Of a stretch of 16,319 bases of DNA, positions 15,041 to 16,319 are shown piece by piece. The notes under the pieces were generated by a model that saw only the letters and a list, made by a program, of their open reading frames with translations, searched no databases and was not told where the DNA came from. Each line of letters begins with the position of its first letter. Within the stretch, counting starts at the first letter, position 1. Source of the stretch: Peptococcaceae bacterium (lineage in GTDB: Bacteria; Bacillota; Dehalobacteriia; UBA4068; UBA4997). The position numbers and the translations under genes are program-made. Location of the stretch: positions 347-16,665 of the forward strand of contig JAHZFN010000164.1 in assembly GCA_019421315.1 (NCBI GenBank). Reading direction: 5' to 3'.

Positions 15041-15427
15041 ATGCCAACCATTAGCCAATTAGTAAGAAAAGGTCGTCATTCCAAAGTTGTAAAATCTACC
15101 GCTCCCGCACTTAAAGAATGCCCTCAAAAAAGAGGTGTGTGCACAAGAGTTTATACAACAACACCAAAAAAACCAAACTCTGCTTTGAGAAAGGTTGCCC
15201 GTGTTCGTTTGACCAACGGTATTGAAGTTACCGCATACATTCCCGGTATCGGACACAACCTGCAGGAACACAGCGTTGCTTTGGTTCGCGGCGGCAGAGT
15301 AAAGGACTTGCCCGGTGTTCGTTATCATATCGTTCGCGGCGCATTGGACGCTTCCGGCGTTGACGGTCGCGGTCAGGCCAGATCCAAATACGGCGCCAAA
15401 AAGCCGAAGGCTGCTAAAAAGAAATAA
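15041..15427 (+). CDS. rpsL: 30S ribosomal protein S12
   Basis: A decoding-centre protein of the small ribosomal subunit. It has 128 residues and the family pattern throughout: CPQKRGVCTRVYTTTPKKPN, GHNLQEHSVALVRGGRV and GVRYHIVRGALD. The lysines whose mutation classically gives streptomycin resistance are the unmutated type: Lys43/Lys44 in TPKKPN and Lys in GRVKDLPG. AAGGAGG lies 8 bp before the ATG. It is the first gene of the str operon here, with its own promoter and a long leader. rpoB/rpoC, commonly just upstream in Bacillota, are not present in this window. Confidence 0.98.
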   Translation: MPTISQLVRKGRHSKVVKSTAPALKECPQKRGVCTRVYTTTPKKPNSALRKVARVRLTNGIEVTAYIPGIGHNLQEHSVALVRGGRVKDLPGVRYHIVRGALDASGVDGRGQARSKYGAKKPKAAKKK

Positions 15428-15448
15428 GCTCAATTAAATATAAGTATA

Positions 15449-15487
15449 AGAAACTAACTGTTATTCTACAGTAAAGGAGGGGTTTCT
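15449..15487 (+). promoter_or_regulatory. Nested hairpin enclosing the rpsG ribosome binding site
   Basis: AGAAAC (15449-15454) can pair with GTTTCT (15482-15487), with an inner ACTG/CAGT stem (15457-15472). The rpsG AAAGGAGG (15473-15480) lies inside the outer stem, so folding could hide it. In E. coli the rpsL-rpsG spacer is where S7 binds its own mRNA; a similar role here is an inference. Confidence 0.4.
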
Positions 15488-15488
15488 C

Positions 15489-15959
15489 ATGCCTAGAAGA
15501 GGTGGAGTGCCAAAACGCGATATTTTGCCGGATCCGGTTTACAACAGCGTTGTTTTGACCAAATTCATCAACCAGATTATGCTGGATGGTAAAAAAGGTG
15601 TTGCGGAAAAAATCGTTTACGGTGCTTTTGATATTATTCGTGAAAAAACCGGCAAAGACCCGATTGAAGTCTTTGAAGAAGCTATGAAAAATGTTATGCC
15701 TGTGTTGGAAGTTAAGGCTCGTCGTATCGGTGGCGCAAACTACCAAGTGCCGATCGAAGTTAGACCTGAACGCCGTCAAACATTGGGTATTCGCTGGATC
15801 GTTGCAAATACACGCAAACGCGGCGGTCGCGGTATGGAAGAAAAACTTGCTGCCGAATTAATGGATGCTGCCAACAATACAGGCGCTTCTGTTAAAAAAC
15901 GCGAAGACACACACAGAATGGCAGAAGCCAACAAAGCTTTTGCTCACTATCGTTACTAA
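15489..15959 (+). CDS. rpsG: 30S ribosomal protein S7
   Basis: The primary 16S rRNA-binding protein that nucleates the head of the 30S subunit and contacts the E-site tRNA. It has 156 residues, the standard bacterial length. MPRRGGVPKR at the N-terminus and LEVKARRIGGANYQVPIEV and RKRGGRGMEEKLAAEL in the body are family signatures. It ends KAFAHYRY as usual. AAAGGAGG lies 8 bp before the ATG. It follows rpsL by 61 bp and precedes fusA by 80 bp in one operon. Confidence 0.98.
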   Translation: MPRRGGVPKRDILPDPVYNSVVLTKFINQIMLDGKKGVAEKIVYGAFDIIREKTGKDPIEVFEEAMKNVMPVLEVKARRIGGANYQVPIEVRPERRQTLGIRWIVANTRKRGGRGMEEKLAAELMDAANNTGASVKKREDTHRMAEANKAFAHYRY

Positions 15960-15981
15960 TATTGATAGGAATTTTGTGTTT

Positions 15982-16015
15982 GACGAGGCGGCATAATGCC
16001 TTGTCAATAAGGCAT
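15982..16015 (+). promoter_or_regulatory. Two mutually exclusive hairpins in the rpsG-fusA spacer
   Basis: GACGAGGC (15982-15989) can pair with GCCTTGTC (15998-16005) with one G-U pair. ATGCCTT (15996-16002) can instead pair perfectly with AAGGCAT (16009-16015). The two share 15998-16002. The structure ends about 14 bp before the fusA ribosome binding site. There is no T-run. Confidence 0.5.
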
Positions 16016-16039
16016 ACATTAAAATAACGGAGGATAATA

Positions 16040-16319
16040 ATGCCAAGACAAAATTCATTGAAAGATACAAGAAATATCGGTATTATGGCGCACATTGATG
16101 CCGGTAAAACCACCACAACAGAAAGAATTTTATTCTATACAAATAAAGTTCACCGTATTGGTGAAACGCACGACGGTGCGTCCCAGATGGACTGGATGGT
16201 TCAGGAACAGGAAAGAGGTATCACAATTACCTCCGCAACAACAACCTGCTTCTGGCGTGGTAACCGCATTAATATCATCGACACGCCCGGTCACGTTGAC
16301 TTCACTGTTGAAGTTGAAC
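16040..16319 (+). CDS. fusA: Elongation factor G, N-terminal part (3' end outside window)
   Basis: The GTPase that drives translocation on the ribosome. The first 93 residues are visible and contain the G1 P-loop AHIDAGKTTT (17-26), the switch I/G2 RGITI (59-63) and the G3 DTPGH (81-85), all intact. CGGAGG at about 16028-16033 sets the ATG. It is the third gene of the str operon after rpsL and rpsG. Confidence 0.97.
   Translation, partial: MPRQNSLKDTRNIGIMAHIDAGKTTTTERILFYTNKVHRIGETHDGASQMDWMVQEQERGITITSATTTCFWRGNRINIIDTPGHVDFTVEVE

Overview
The window (about 45% GC by impression) looks like chromosomal DNA of an anaerobic member of the Bacillota, in the Clostridia/Negativicutes range. The reasons are the strong AGGAGG-type ribosome binding sites before almost every gene, the FabK-type enoyl reductase, the leucine genes with a two-subunit isopropylmalate isomerase, and a secreted protein with cohesin-like and dockerin-like parts. 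I cannot name a genus from sequence alone.

Layout: (1) 1-4336, plus strand: leucine biosynthesis, with the 3' part of leuA, then leuC, leuD and leuB. A 385-bp tandem repeat array lies between leuD and leuB. leuB ends in a strong terminator. (2) 4522-6866, minus strand: fabK and, upstream of it, serS. serS has a long leader with two copies of the same repeat family. (3) 7307-8546: a divergent control region with a perfect 18-bp inverted repeat, then a lone XdhC-family gene whose two domains are in the reverse of the classical order. (4) 8547-9300: AT-rich non-coding DNA with small tandem and palindromic repeats. (5) 9301-13956: a 1551-residue secreted protein with three repeat modules, a cohesin-like domain, an InlB/Flg_new-like repeat and a half dockerin at the C-terminus. 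(6) 13957-15040: about 1.1 kb non-coding, with a terminator, two more repeat copies, a near-consensus promoter and a structured leader. (7) 15041-16319: rpsL, rpsG and the start of fusA (str operon).

The gene products are mostly housekeeping: leucine synthesis, fatty-acid elongation, seryl-tRNA charging and translation. The structure the genes do not explain is a modular dispersed repeat. Its full unit is about 110-140 bp, and eight copies of its 3' module plus one partial copy occur here. The copies lie in three intergenic regions, and every copy points towards the downstream gene (leuB, serS, rpsL). Other second-look items are the permuted XdhC, the cohesin-like plus half-dockerin protein with mosaic codon use, the 18-bp inverted repeat at the serS/xdhC promoters, and alternative RNA structures in the str operon leader and spacers.
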